Positions 36,521 to 44,637 of a stretch of 64,000 nt of DNA are shown here, piece by piece; position 1 is the stretch's first letter; each line of letters starts with the position of its first letter. Under the pieces are notes generated by a model. That model was given only the letters and a program-made list of their open reading frames with translations. It had not been told where the DNA came from and did no database searches. A program made the translations under genes and the position numbers. This stretch comes from Streptomyces deccanensis (GTDB lineage: Bacteria; Actinomycetota; Actinomycetes; Streptomycetales; Streptomycetaceae), in assembly GCF_022385335.1 (NCBI RefSeq), contig NZ_CP092431.1:3596001-3660000 (forward strand), in the 5' to 3' direction.

Positions 36521-36576
36521 CGATACGCGAGAAGCCCCCGACGGTGTCACCACCGTCGGGGGCTTCTCGCGTATCG
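36521..36576. terminator. 26-bp perfect hairpin, bidirectional terminator
   Basis: 36521-36546 pairs perfectly with 36551-36576 around a TCAC loop, an unusually long stem. It lies between the convergent chaplin and melC2 genes and can end both transcripts. Confidence 0.92.
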
Positions 36577-36665
36577 GTCACGGACATCGGTGACTCCAAT
36601 CGGTCACGGACATCCGTCACGCGCATCCGTCACGCGCATCCGTCACGTACATCCGTCACGCGTAC
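36575..36665. repeat. seven tandem 13-bp repeats downstream of melC2
   Basis: Seven consecutive 13-mers (units start at 36575, 36588, 36601, 36614, 36627, 36640, 36653), consensus CCGTCACGCGCAT; units 4 and 5 are identical and unit 2 is the most diverged. The array begins in the last bases of the terminator stem and ends over the melC2 stop codon. Confidence 0.88.
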
Positions 36666-37522
36666 CGGTACACGCTCCCGATCTCCTCCATCTGCCCCGG
36701 CGTCACGTTCCACGGCGGCATCCGCTCGTCGCGCGCCAGGATCCGCCCCCGCTGGGAGTCGCCCCGGGCCGGCGGCTCGGCCGGGAGGTAGCGCGCGCCC
36801 CGGTGCCGTCGCTGCCAGCGCGTCCACTGGAGGTCGATGAAGGCGTGGTGCAGCCAGAAGACGGGGTCGTTGACGGAGGCGCCGCCGACCATGTGCCCGC
36901 CCACCCACCGGTGCACCCGGTTGTGGTTGAGCCAGGAGCCGTTGCCGGTCCCCTGGCCCCACCCTTCGAGCCGGTTGCGAAATCCCCCGCGGCTGACCGA
37001 GTTCCAGGGGGCCTTGTCGTAGACCGGCTCGGCGAGGGCCGCGTCCAGGTCACGGGCGGTGGGCAGACCGACGGGGTTGCGGGGGTAACCGAAGTCCCGG
37101 GTGAGGTACTCGATGTCCGTGAGCCCCTCCGTGATGGTCCACCTCCCCGTCCCGTACGCGAAGGGGCCGGTCATCACCCGCTTGTCGGAGCGTCGGCCGT
37201 TGCCGCCGAGCAGATCGGCCGTCCACGGCACCGACGTGGTCGTACGGTCCCGGGTCCAGTCCCAGTAGGGCACGGTCACCGAGTCGTCGATCCGGCGCAG
37301 CGCCTTCTCCAGCTCCAGCACGAACCGGCGGTGCCAGGGCAGGAAGGAGGGCGCCATGTGGGCCGTACGCAGGCCGCCGTCGCCGTCGGAGACGTAGTGG
37401 TCGATGTGCATCCGCACGAACTCGTCGTACTCACCGCGCTGTTTGAGCTGCAGCAGGGCTCCGACGAACCGCCGCCGCTCGCTACGGGTGAGGGTGCTGA
37501 CGTCCTTACGCGTGTAGGCCAT
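36656..37522 (-). CDS. melC2: tyrosinase MelC2
   Basis: 288 residues. CuA ligands are His39 (MHIDHY), His55 (RTAHMAP) and His64 (PWHRRF); CuB ligands are His200 and His204 (HNRVH) and His225/226 (FWLHHAFID). It is a type-3 copper enzyme that oxidises tyrosine to DOPA and o-quinones, giving melanin. There is no signal peptide; it is exported by the Tat route in complex with MelC1. Its ATG lies inside the 3' end of melC1 (17-bp overlap), so production is coupled. Length is normal for Streptomyces (about 273-290). Confidence 0.96.
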   Translation of the reverse strand: MAYTRKDVSTLTRSERRRFVGALLQLKQRGEYDEFVRMHIDHYVSDGDGGLRTAHMAPSFLPWHRRFVLELEKALRRIDDSVTVPYWDWTRDRTTTSVPWTADLLGGNGRRSDKRVMTGPFAYGTGRWTITEGLTDIEYLTRDFGYPRNPVGLPTARDLDAALAEPVYDKAPWNSVSRGGFRNRLEGWGQGTGNGSWLNHNRVHRWVGGHMVGGASVNDPVFWLHHAFIDLQWTRWQRRHRGARYLPAEPPARGDSQRGRILARDERMPPWNVTPGQMEEIGSVYRYA

Positions 37523-37988
37523 GGCCGACCGCCCCCTCCACCATGGCCGCCACGCGCAGGCGCTGGGCCGTGCCCAGTTCGTCGACGGCGGCGCGGGTCG
37601 CCTCCAGGGCCGTCGGGTACGAGCGGTAGTGGTCGATCATGCTCAGATACGTGCCGTCGGCCCGCCGCATCAGGTGCAGCGGGCGTCCGTCGACGGTGAC
37701 GTCCCAGGTGTCGACACCGGGCGTCCGGGCGCCCAGATAGGCGGCCTGGCCCGTGTCGGTCCTGGAGCCGCGGATACGGTGGCCCCGGTACGACTCGTCG
37801 AACTCGGCCTCCTCCGGGCGCGCCGACCCGCGTGGCCACGCGGCGGCGACGACGGGGGCCACGGCCAGGGCGAGGGCCGACACGCCCAGGGCGCGCAGCG
37901 CGTTGCGGCGCGTTCTGCTCCGGCCGGCGGCGGGGTCCACCGTCACTCTGCTCGTCGCTCTGCTCGTCATTCTGCCGACGAACAACAC
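37506..37988 (-). CDS. melC1: tyrosinase co-factor/copper chaperone MelC1
   Basis: 160 residues from GTG 37988 (GGAGAGA site). A twin-arginine type leader (RSRTRRNALRALGVSALALAVAPVVAAAW) is followed by the caddie domain: ESYRGHRIRGS, DVTVDGRPLHLMRRADGTYLSMIDHY and TALEATRAAVDELG. MelC1 inserts copper into apo-tyrosinase and carries it through the Tat pore. It is the first gene of the melC operon. Confidence 0.94.
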   Translation of the reverse strand: MLFVGRMTSRATSRVTVDPAAGRSRTRRNALRALGVSALALAVAPVVAAAWPRGSARPEEAEFDESYRGHRIRGSRTDTGQAAYLGARTPGVDTWDVTVDGRPLHLMRRADGTYLSMIDHYRSYPTALEATRAAVDELGTAQRLRVAAMVEGAVGHGLHA

Positions 37989-38077
37989 TCTCTCCTCGTC
38001 GTGTTCGGTAGCGGTGACCCCCGGGCGGCCGGCCCGGGCGCGTACGGCCCGGGCCTCGTCTCCGTGTCGCCGCGGGC

Positions 38078-38584
38078 TCAGACGAGCCCGAGGTTCGCGG
38101 TCGGCGCCGTCCGCAGCACCGGGGTGAGGACGGCCGCCTGGGGGTCCTTGAGGCTGGGCAGGCCCAGCGCGTCGGGGTTGGGCGCGGTCAGCGGGGTGTC
38201 CACGTTCAGCCCGGGGGTGAGGGTCCGCAGGTCGGCGGCGGGGGCGTCGACGCCGACCCGCTCGAAGCCCTCCCCGACGATCCGGGGCAGCGGGGTCTCC
38301 GCCTGGAGCCCCGGCAGCGCGGCGCCGAGCGGCACCTGCGGCAGGGTGCTGGCGGGCAGCAGCCGGCCCTCGACGTACGTCGGACCCTCGGGGGCTCCCG
38401 GCCTCAGCAGCGGCAGTTCCCCGCCCAGCCTGGGCATCTTCACGTTCAGGGAGTGCTCCACCCCTTCGAGCGGTAGGGGGACGGGGACCGTCTCGGCCGC
38501 GACGGCGGGGGCTGCGGAGGCGCCCACCGCGGCCACCACACCGGTGACGACGGCGGCAAGGGTTCCTCGGGTGGTCGGCTTCAT
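38078..38584 (-). CDS. secreted protein of unknown function
   Basis: 168 residues; signal peptide MKPTTRGTLAAVVTGVVAAVGASAAPAVAAE, cut near residue 30. The mature part is rich in Pro, Leu and Gly, with short similar segments (GGELPLLRPG, LPQVPLGAALPGLQ, LTPGLNVDTPL). No Cys and no catalytic motif. It is a single gene between melC1 and the VKOR gene. The repeated PLxGL/PLLRP pattern recalls low-complexity cell-wall or sheath proteins. Confidence 0.8.
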   Translation of the reverse strand: MKPTTRGTLAAVVTGVVAAVGASAAPAVAAETVPVPLPLEGVEHSLNVKMPRLGGELPLLRPGAPEGPTYVEGRLLPASTLPQVPLGAALPGLQAETPLPRIVGEGFERVGVDAPAADLRTLTPGLNVDTPLTAPNPDALGLPSLKDPQAAVLTPVLRTAPTANLGLV

Positions 38585-38781
38585 CTCGGTACGGTCCCTT
38601 TCAGGAATGGGCGGATCCGGGGCTCGGCGTCCGTACTCGGTGAACGATCCGGAGATCTCCCTCAGCCGAAGATTCGCCCGAGTGCCGCAATAGTCCGAGA
38701 GGCCTATCGGCCCACTGGTGGTTGGTGGGCTGATCTGCTCGTGGGCTGATCTGCTGGTCGGGCGAGCAGGTTGTCAGCTGG

Positions 38782-39396
38782 TCAGCTGGTCCAGAAATCC
38801 CACCAGCGGGTCAGGATGAGCATGCCGATCACTCCCAGGTGCACCACCGGGAACACCCAGGTGAACTCGCCCAGGAAGCTGCGCAGTCCGGTCGGCGCGG
38901 GCAGGAATCCGTTGCGGACGACGAACGAGGTCACGTACCAGAAGAGGACGATCGTGGCGATCCAGGCCAGGCAGCACCACAGACAGAGCGAGTTGATCCG
39001 GTACAGCGACTCGAACTGGAGCCAGGTCACGAAGCCGACCCCGAACAGCGTGCCCGCGTCGAAGGTCAGCCAGTACCAGCGCGGGAAGGCCGCACCGGCC
39101 AGCAGACTCGTGCCGACGCAGATGACGATGCCGTAGGCCACCAGACCGATCATCGGATTGGGGAAGCCGAAGGCGGAGGCCTGGTCGCTCGTCATGATGT
39201 TGCCGCAGGAGACGACCGGGTTGAGGCTGCACCCGGGGGTGAAGTTCGGGTCCTCCAGCAGCTTGAACTTGTCGAGCGTGATGACCCAGGAGGCGAGCAG
39301 CCCGGCCGCGCCGCTGATCAGCAGCAGGATCGCGAAGGCACGACTGGCGCCCGCCGTACCCGCCCGACCCGCCGATCGCCCTGCCGGGGCGGTCAT
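38782..39396 (-). CDS. vitamin K epoxide reductase (VKOR) family membrane protein
   Basis: 204 residues from ATG 39396, overlapping the stop of the upstream gene (ATGA). About five TM helices. The loop Cys pair CSLNPVVSC (residues about 57-65) and the active-site pair in NSLCLWCCLAW identify VKOR. Bacterial VKOR re-oxidises a DsbA-like partner using quinone and so drives disulfide formation outside the cell. Chaplins and rodlins encoded close by carry conserved Cys pairs and are possible end users. No DsbA gene is seen in the window. Confidence 0.92.
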   Translation of the reverse strand: MTAPAGRSAGRAGTAGASRAFAILLLISGAAGLLASWVITLDKFKLLEDPNFTPGCSLNPVVSCGNIMTSDQASAFGFPNPMIGLVAYGIVICVGTSLLAGAAFPRWYWLTFDAGTLFGVGFVTWLQFESLYRINSLCLWCCLAWIATIVLFWYVTSFVVRNGFLPAPTGLRSFLGEFTWVFPVVHLGVIGMLILTRWWDFWTS

Positions 39397-39893
39397 CAGC
39401 CGCGCAGGGTGCGGGCGGGCAGGAGGACGTGTGCCGCGCTGGTCAGCGTCTCGGTGTCGCCGGCGAAGGCGGCGAGGGCCTCGGGCTCGACGGGCGTGCC
39501 GGGCCGGGCCTCGGGCCAGGGGCGGGTCGCGAAGAGCAGATAGGCGAAGCCGCGTCGGCCGACGGCGGCGAGCCACTCCGGCGGAGCGGGGCACTGGGCG
39601 TTGAGCTGCGGCATCGTGACGACGGCCTGGCCCGCCTCGACGAGCAGGGTGACCGGCAGGCTGGGGTGGGCGGCGCCGTCGACGACCTTCTCGCCGATGG
39701 ACAGACCGAGGCTCGTCAGCAGATCGGCGACGGCGGCCGTGGAACCCTCGGGACCGCTCTGCCCGTCGCCCAGGGTGTAGGCGAGCAGGTAGGGCATGTC
39801 CCCGTCGGGGGCTTCACCGCTCCACGCCATGACGACGAGCGTGCCGAGGTCTGCGGGGCGGAAAGGGCGGGTTTCAGCGGAAGTTGAAGTCAC
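39396..39893 (-). CDS. conserved hypothetical protein (DUF5949-like)
   Basis: 165 residues, soluble. LGTLVVMAWSGEAPDGDMPYLLAYTLGDG at the N-terminus and FAYLLFATRPWPEA in the second half suggest a single alpha/beta domain; I believe it belongs to the Streptomyces DUF5949 family but could not check this. It is translationally coupled to the VKOR gene. Function unknown. Confidence 0.78.
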   Translation of the reverse strand: MTSTSAETRPFRPADLGTLVVMAWSGEAPDGDMPYLLAYTLGDGQSGPEGSTAAVADLLTSLGLSIGEKVVDGAAHPSLPVTLLVEAGQAVVTMPQLNAQCPAPPEWLAAVGRRGFAYLLFATRPWPEARPGTPVEPEALAAFAGDTETLTSAAHVLLPARTLRG

Positions 39894-40084
39894 CGCGGAA
39901 CCCTATCCACGCCCGCCAAACGACCCGGCCGCCTTTTCACCCGACCGGGCGACAGCCGACGACCGACCACACGAACGAGGGACACGCCTCGAACACCGTG
40001 GAATTCCCTCCGGGGAGGGGCGAGGAAACGACCCAGGGGCGCGGGAGAACAACCGGAGGGACCACGACCGGGGGCGGGAGAACG

Positions 40085-40124
40085 CCCGGGGCCGGTTCCG
40101 CGAACGTGCGGAACCGGCCCCGGG
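40085..40124 (-). terminator. 17-bp hairpin terminator
   Basis: A perfect stem, 40085-40101 with 40108-40124, with a 6-nt loop, 19 bp after the stop of the small secreted protein gene on the - strand. Confidence 0.85.
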
Positions 40125-40142
40125 GGACCGCGAGGGGATCGG

Positions 40143-40433
40143 TCAGCCCTGGAGGGGCAGACCGCCGAGGAGCTGGCTCGGGCCGCCGGGAGAGTTGAGG
40201 GTCTTGGTCGCGCCGCTCACCGTGTGGAGCACGGAGTCCTTGTTCTCGGTGTCGAGCGCGTTCGACTGCTGCTGCAGGGGGGCGGGTGAGATGGGCTCCT
40301 TGAAGAGCGTGTTCACCGCGCCGTTGAGGCTGGTGGGCGTGACGTCCGTGGCGTCGTAGGCAAAGGCCGGCGCGGCGGCGCCAGCGATGGCCATGGACCC
40401 GGCAACGACAGCGGCGGCCTTCAGGGACTTCAT
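40143..40433 (-). CDS. small secreted protein of unknown function
   Basis: 96 residues from ATG 40433 (GAGGAGAGG site). The signal peptide MKSLKAAAVVAGSMAIAGAAAPAFA is cut near residue 25. The mature part of 71 residues begins YDATDVTPTSLNGAVNTLF and is rich in Asn, Gln, Ser and Pro, with no Cys. Size and leader style match rodlin and chaplin proteins nearby, but neither signature is present. A developmental surface protein is a reasonable guess. Confidence 0.82.
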   Translation of the reverse strand: MKSLKAAAVVAGSMAIAGAAAPAFAYDATDVTPTSLNGAVNTLFKEPISPAPLQQQSNALDTENKDSVLHTVSGATKTLNSPGGPSQLLGGLPLQG

Positions 40434-40604
40434 CGTGTTCCTCTCCTCGGAATACTGGAAGCACTGCGCCGTGTCCAACGAGCCCTGACGTCGACGGAAA
40501 CCCCGTACCGGACAGGTCATATCTGACGCCGAACGACAGGTCATACGAAAGAGCCGTCGCACCGACCGGGATGGCGGTCGGCCCGACGGCTCTCTTGGCG
40601 GTGC

Positions 40605-41456
40605 CTACCGAACCGGCGGCACGACCGCGGGCGGCGCCACGGGCAGCTCCGCGGGCGGCGCCACGGGCAGTTCGGCCGGCGGCTGTACGGGCGGCAGGTC
40701 GGCCGGGACGGGGAGGCCGCTGCCGACCAGGATGGCGGCGATGACCTTGAGGAGTGCGGTCACCACCCCGGTGACGGCGGGCACGACCTGGGCGAGGTCA
40801 CCGGAGGTGACCGCCTTGAGCAGGGCGTCGACGGCGGACTGCAGAGCGGCCAGCGCGTCGGTCACCGGGTTCGCCGCGAGTCTGCCGGCCGGCTGCGCCG
40901 GGCCCCGGTCGTACGCGGGCAGCGTGACGGGCAGCTGCGGCGCGGCCGGCACCGACGGCGCCGCCGGGACGGCGGGCGTGTTCACGGCAGGCGGCGCCGG
41001 GGGTACGGCGGGCGCGGGCGGCGGGGCGGGGACGGCCGGAGCGACCGGCACGTCGGGCGCGGGCGGTACGGCCGGGGCGGGCGGTACGACGGGCGTGGCC
41101 GGGTCGGCGGGCAGGGCGGCCGGCGGGGTCGCGGGGGCCGCCGCCTTGGCCTTGTCGATGGCGTCCCGCACGGCCTTGCCCAGCTCGGCCGCCTGTTCGG
41201 CGGAGAGCTGACCGTTGTCCGCCTTGAGCACGGCGTCGAGCAGATCGGTCACCGGCTTCAGTACGCCACCGAGGTCGCCCAGACCCTTGAGCTGCACGAG
41301 GAGCGCGTCCGCGCCGGGGACGGGGGCGGCCGCCGACCGGGCGCGGTCACGCGTCGTCCCGGCGTCGGCCGCCAGGGCGGCGGGGGCGGTGACGCCGAGC
41401 AGGAGCGTGGCGCAGAGGGCGGGGACCGCGAGACGCCGTGCGGACAGAGCACGCAT
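40605..41456 (-). CDS. secreted Ala/Pro-rich protein
   Basis: 283 residues from ATG 41456 (GAAAGGAA site). Signal peptide MRALSARRLAVPALCATLLLGVTAPAALA. A helical segment (about 45-100, GADALLVQLKGLGDLGGVLKPVTDLLDAVLKADNGQ) is followed by about 90 residues of Ala-Pro-Val repeats (PPAPAVPPAPDVPVAP), a second, similar helical segment (ALAALQSAVDALLKAVTSG) and a repeated PPAELPVAP tail. It probably spans or coats the cell wall. The purine-rich 5' leader is made of degenerate repeats (see 41488-41580). Function unknown. Confidence 0.82.
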   Translation of the reverse strand: MRALSARRLAVPALCATLLLGVTAPAALAADAGTTRDRARSAAAPVPGADALLVQLKGLGDLGGVLKPVTDLLDAVLKADNGQLSAEQAAELGKAVRDAIDKAKAAAPATPPAALPADPATPVVPPAPAVPPAPDVPVAPAVPAPPPAPAVPPAPPAVNTPAVPAAPSVPAAPQLPVTLPAYDRGPAQPAGRLAANPVTDALAALQSAVDALLKAVTSGDLAQVVPAVTGVVTALLKVIAAILVGSGLPVPADLPPVQPPAELPVAPPAELPVAPPAVVPPVR

Positions 41457-41487
41457 GAATGTTCCTTTCAACGGTGCGACGATCGGC

Positions 41488-41580
41488 TTTTCGCCTCGTC
41501 CTTGACCTTGACTTCCGGCCTCGACTTTCAGCCTCGGCCTTCGGCCTTGGCTTTCAGGTCTGGCTTCGGACCTTGTCTTT
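41488..41580 (-). repeat. degenerate purine-rich repeats in the 5' leader
   Basis: Read on the - strand, the leader is a chain of AAGGCCGAGGC/GAAAGTCGAGG-like 9-12-mers, about 30-120 nt before the ATG of the Ala/Pro-rich protein. It may be an mRNA leader element. Confidence 0.5.
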
Positions 41581-41637
41581 TCACCGTGAAATCGGCGTTC
41601 TCCGTCTGCAACCGAGGGACCCCATTCGGGGCAACAC

Positions 41638-41675
41638 GAACCGGCCGCCCTCCCTGCGGGGAGGACGGCCGGTTC
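41638..41675 (-). terminator. hairpin terminator of the ChpF-like gene
   Basis: A long inverted repeat, GAACCGGCCG...CGGCCGGTTC extended by CCTCC/GGAGG, 48 bp after the chaplin stop on the - strand. Confidence 0.8.
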
Positions 41676-41722
41676 ATGTGTCAACGTGCGAACGTCAGTC
41701 CGGGGACGTCAGTTTTCGAACG

Positions 41723-41962
41723 TCAGTCGTTGAAGCACTTGTTGCCGAACGACGGGTTCAGCAGACCGATGATGTTGACGGTGTTCCCGCACACGTTGAT
41801 CGGCACGTGAACCGGAACCTGCACGACGTTGCCCGACAGCACGCCCGGGGAGTGGGCGGCGAAGCCCTTCGCCTCGCTGTCGGCGGTGGCGACGCCGGCG
41901 GTGCCCGCCACGGCCGCGGCAGCAACGGAGGTCAGGGCCAGGCCCTTCGCGATACGCGACAT
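41723..41962 (-). CDS. chpF: short chaplin (ChpF-like)
   Basis: 79 residues. Signal peptide MSRIAKGLALTSVAAAAVAGTAGVATA, then a single chaplin domain GVLSGNVVQVPVHVPINVCGNTVNIIGLLNPSFGNKCFND with both Cys. A ribosome site AAGGAG lies 9 bp before the ATG. It is a secreted amyloid-forming protein of the aerial hypha sheath. It lies at the left border of the polysaccharide locus and is transcribed away from it. The letter is from expected gene order. Confidence 0.93.
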   Translation of the reverse strand: MSRIAKGLALTSVAAAAVAGTAGVATADSEAKGFAAHSPGVLSGNVVQVPVHVPINVCGNTVNIIGLLNPSFGNKCFND

Positions 41963-42022
41963 GGAGAGGTGCTCCTTGGAGTTGATGCAAAAACACTCGG
42001 GCGGGGATGCCCGGCGCTGGAG

Positions 42023-42051
42023 TCAACGCGCGGCATGCGCCGGGGGTTGTG
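42023..42051 (-). promoter_or_regulatory. possible sigma-BldN-like promoter of the ChpF-like gene
   Basis: On the - strand CACAAC (42046-42051), then 17 bp, then CGTTGA (42028-42023), about 60 bp before the ATG. The -10 is perfect; the -35 is weaker. Confidence 0.45.
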
Positions 42052-42261
42052 CCTCCAAAGGGGTGATCTCCCGAATCGCTCGCTTCACCGTTCCGACACA
42101 GTTGGCATGTTCCGCGAATACATACACATAGCGGGCTAGAGTTGCGCACCTCCCCAGGCCGCCGCGGCCTTTATCAGATCCGCAGATATTCGACACCTCG
42201 ACGGTCTGCGGAATCGCCCCGACAAGCACCCGAACGAGCTCCCGAAAGGGCACCGCCGGTC

Positions 42262-43425
42262 ATGCGAATTCACCCGGGTCCTCTGCTGCGCCGCGCATGG
42301 GTGGGCTGCTGCGCCCTCGCCGTCCTCTGGGGGCCCGGCGCTCCCGCGACGGCCGCCCCACCCGCTCCCTCCCCCGAGGCCGAGCGCGTGGCCTTCACCC
42401 AGCGCTACCGGGCGCTGCAGCACGGCGGGATCGTCCGCGCGGCCAACTCCTCCATCACCTGCCGTACCCAGGCGGCGGCCCCCCAGCCCTCGGCGTCCGC
42501 CCAGCCCTCGGCGTCCCCGCCGACCGCGCCGTCGTGCGCCGACGCGCGCGGGGGGCGTACCGCCGTGAACGACGACTTCGACATGTTCTACGTCGACGTC
42601 GACCGGGACCCGAACACCTACAACTCCAGCCGGGGCGAGGTCCGGCTGCCGCCGGGCGCGCGGGTGTCGTACGCGCGGCTGTACTGGGGCGGGAACCTGC
42701 GGGTGGGCGAGCAGAAGCCCCAGAAGGACAACGGGCGGGTGCTGATCGCGGAGCCCGGCGGCGCGTACAAGGAGGTGCTCGCGGACTCGATGGTGGGGCA
42801 CCGGGTGACGCGGGACGCGGACGCGTTCCAGGCCTCGGCGGACGTCACGGACCTGGTGCGGTCGAGCGGTTCGGGGCTCTACACGGTCGCGCAGGTCAAT
42901 GTGGCGATGGGCCGTTCGGCAGCCGGGGCGTGGGGCGGCTGGACGCTGACGGTGGCCTACGAGAACCCGGCGGAACCGCTGCGGCACCTGGCCATGTGGG
43001 ACGGGTTCGACACGCTCTCGACGGGCTTCGACGCGCTCCTGACGGACGGTGGGCAGCGGGTCCTGCTCAGTGGAGCGGCGCTGCCGGAACGGGCGCGCGG
43101 GACCGTGGGGCTGGTCGCCTACGACGGGGATCGCGGGAGCGCGGGCGACTCGCTCACCGTTTCGACCGGGCGGGGTCCGGCCGTCGCGCTCGGGGACGCG
43201 GCCAACCCCGTCGACGACGTCCTCAATTCGACGATCAGCCAGCAAGGGGCGGTCGTCACGGGGCGTACGCCGGCGTACGCGAACACCCTCGGATACGACT
43301 CGGACGTTCTCGAACTGGACGACGAAATCCAGCGCGGCGGTGACCAGTTGGCCTTCCGTCTCGTTTCGCAGCGGGACGCGGCTTGGGTCGGGGCGCTCTT
43401 CGTCGCCGTCGACGCCAAGCCGTGA
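42262..43425 (+). CDS. secreted DUF3344-type protein
   Basis: 387 residues from ATG 42262. Signal peptide to about residue 32 (LAVLWGPGAPATAAP). The mature part is a large beta domain: YVDVDRDPNTYNSSRGEVRLPPGARVSYARLYWGGNL, WGGWTLTVAYENPAEPLRHLAMWDGFDTL and YDSDVLELDD at the end, matching the DUF3344 pattern of surface proteins with beta-sandwich folds. It is the first gene of the + strand surface-polysaccharide locus, 39 bp before the first glycosyltransferase gene. It may be a structural partner of the polymer; there is no catalytic motif. Confidence 0.8.
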   Translation: MRIHPGPLLRRAWVGCCALAVLWGPGAPATAAPPAPSPEAERVAFTQRYRALQHGGIVRAANSSITCRTQAAAPQPSASAQPSASPPTAPSCADARGGRTAVNDDFDMFYVDVDRDPNTYNSSRGEVRLPPGARVSYARLYWGGNLRVGEQKPQKDNGRVLIAEPGGAYKEVLADSMVGHRVTRDADAFQASADVTDLVRSSGSGLYTVAQVNVAMGRSAAGAWGGWTLTVAYENPAEPLRHLAMWDGFDTLSTGFDALLTDGGQRVLLSGAALPERARGTVGLVAYDGDRGSAGDSLTVSTGRGPAVALGDAANPVDDVLNSTISQQGAVVTGRTPAYANTLGYDSDVLELDDEIQRGGDQLAFRLVSQRDAAWVGALFVAVDAKP

Positions 43426-43464
43426 CGCGCGCCGCCCGGCGCCGCCCTTGAGCGAGGAACCCGC

Positions 43465-44637
43465 ATGCAACTGTCACCATCCGACCCTCCGTCGCGGGTC
43501 CTGCACCTCACCCAGCCCGTCGACGGCGGCGTGGCCCGTGTCGTGACGGACCTGGTGCGGGCCCAGCTCGCCGACGGCCTGTGCGTCGCGGTGGCCTGCC
43601 CCGACGGTCCGCTCGCCCCGGAACTGCGCGCGCTCGGCGCCGATGTACGGCACTGGGCGGCCACCCGGTCGCCGGGGCCCACGCTCCTGTCCGAGGTCCG
43701 CGGGGTACGGCGGATCCTCGACGACGTACGGCCCGACCTGGTGCACGCGCACAGCGCGAAGGCCGGGCTCGCGGGCCGACTCGCCGTACGGGGGCGCGTG
43801 CCGACCGTGTTCCAGCCGCACGCCTGGTCGTTCGAGGCCGTGGACGGCGCGATGGCGGCGCTGGCGCTCGGATGGGAGCGAACGGGGGCGCGTTGGGCCT
43901 CGCGTGTGGTGTGCGTCAGTGCGGCGGAGCGCGTCACCGGGGAGCGGGCCGGGGTGCGGGCGCGCTGGACGGTGATCCCGAACGGGGTCGACGCCGGGCG
44001 CTTCCACCCCGCCGCCGTCGACACCGTGCGCGCCCAGATCCCGCTGCTGTCCGGGGTCGATCCGGCGGCGCCGCTGGTGGTGTGCGTGGGACGGCTGTGC
44101 CGGCAGAAGGGGCAGGACGTGCTCCTCGCGGCCTGGGACGAGGTGCTGCGGCGGGTGCCGGGGGCGCGGCTGGTGCTGGTCGGGGACGGGCCGGAGGGCG
44201 AGCGGCTGCGGGCGCTGGCGCCCGAGGGCGTGCTGTTCGCCGGAGCCGTCGCGAACGCGGTGCCCTGGTACCAGGCGGCCGATCTGGTCGTCCTGCCGTC
44301 GCGGTGGGAGGGCATGGCGCTGGCGCCGCTGGAGGCCATGGCGTGCGGGCGGCCGGTCGTGCTCACCGAGGTGGACGGAGCCCGCGAGAGTCTGCCGCCC
44401 GGCCAGGAGCCGGTGCCCGTCGAGGACCCCGCGGCGCTCGCCGGGGCCGTCGCCCGTCTGCTGCTCGACCCGCTGCTGCGGGAGTCGCTCGGCCACCAGG
44501 GGCGCCAACACGTACTGACCACGCACGACGTACGGCACACCAACGAGGCCGTCGCGGGCGTGTACCGCGAACTGCTCGGCGGTGCGGACGGCCGGCGCGG
44601 GAAAGCCACCGAGTGCAGGGAGTCCATCCACACGTGA
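43465..44637 (+). CDS. GT4-family glycosyltransferase
   Basis: 390 residues. GT-B fold: N-terminal VLHLTQPVDGGVARVVTDLVRAQLADG, C-terminal donor domain from about 205 with LVVCVGRLCRQKGQDVLLAAW, and the EX7E-type motif PSRWEGMALAPLEAMACGRPVV. It is cytosolic or membrane-associated and transfers a nucleotide-activated sugar to the growing lipid-linked glycan. It overlaps the next gene by 4 bp (GTGA). Confidence 0.92.
   Translation: MQLSPSDPPSRVLHLTQPVDGGVARVVTDLVRAQLADGLCVAVACPDGPLAPELRALGADVRHWAATRSPGPTLLSEVRGVRRILDDVRPDLVHAHSAKAGLAGRLAVRGRVPTVFQPHAWSFEAVDGAMAALALGWERTGARWASRVVCVSAAERVTGERAGVRARWTVIPNGVDAGRFHPAAVDTVRAQIPLLSGVDPAAPLVVCVGRLCRQKGQDVLLAAWDEVLRRVPGARLVLVGDGPEGERLRALAPEGVLFAGAVANAVPWYQAADLVVLPSRWEGMALAPLEAMACGRPVVLTEVDGARESLPPGQEPVPVEDPAALAGAVARLLLDPLLRESLGHQGRQHVLTTHDVRHTNEAVAGVYRELLGGADGRRGKATECRESIHT

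Noticed and set aside
36575-36665. CRISPR array
   Set aside because: Units are 13 bp in direct tandem with no spacers, and no cas genes are in the window.
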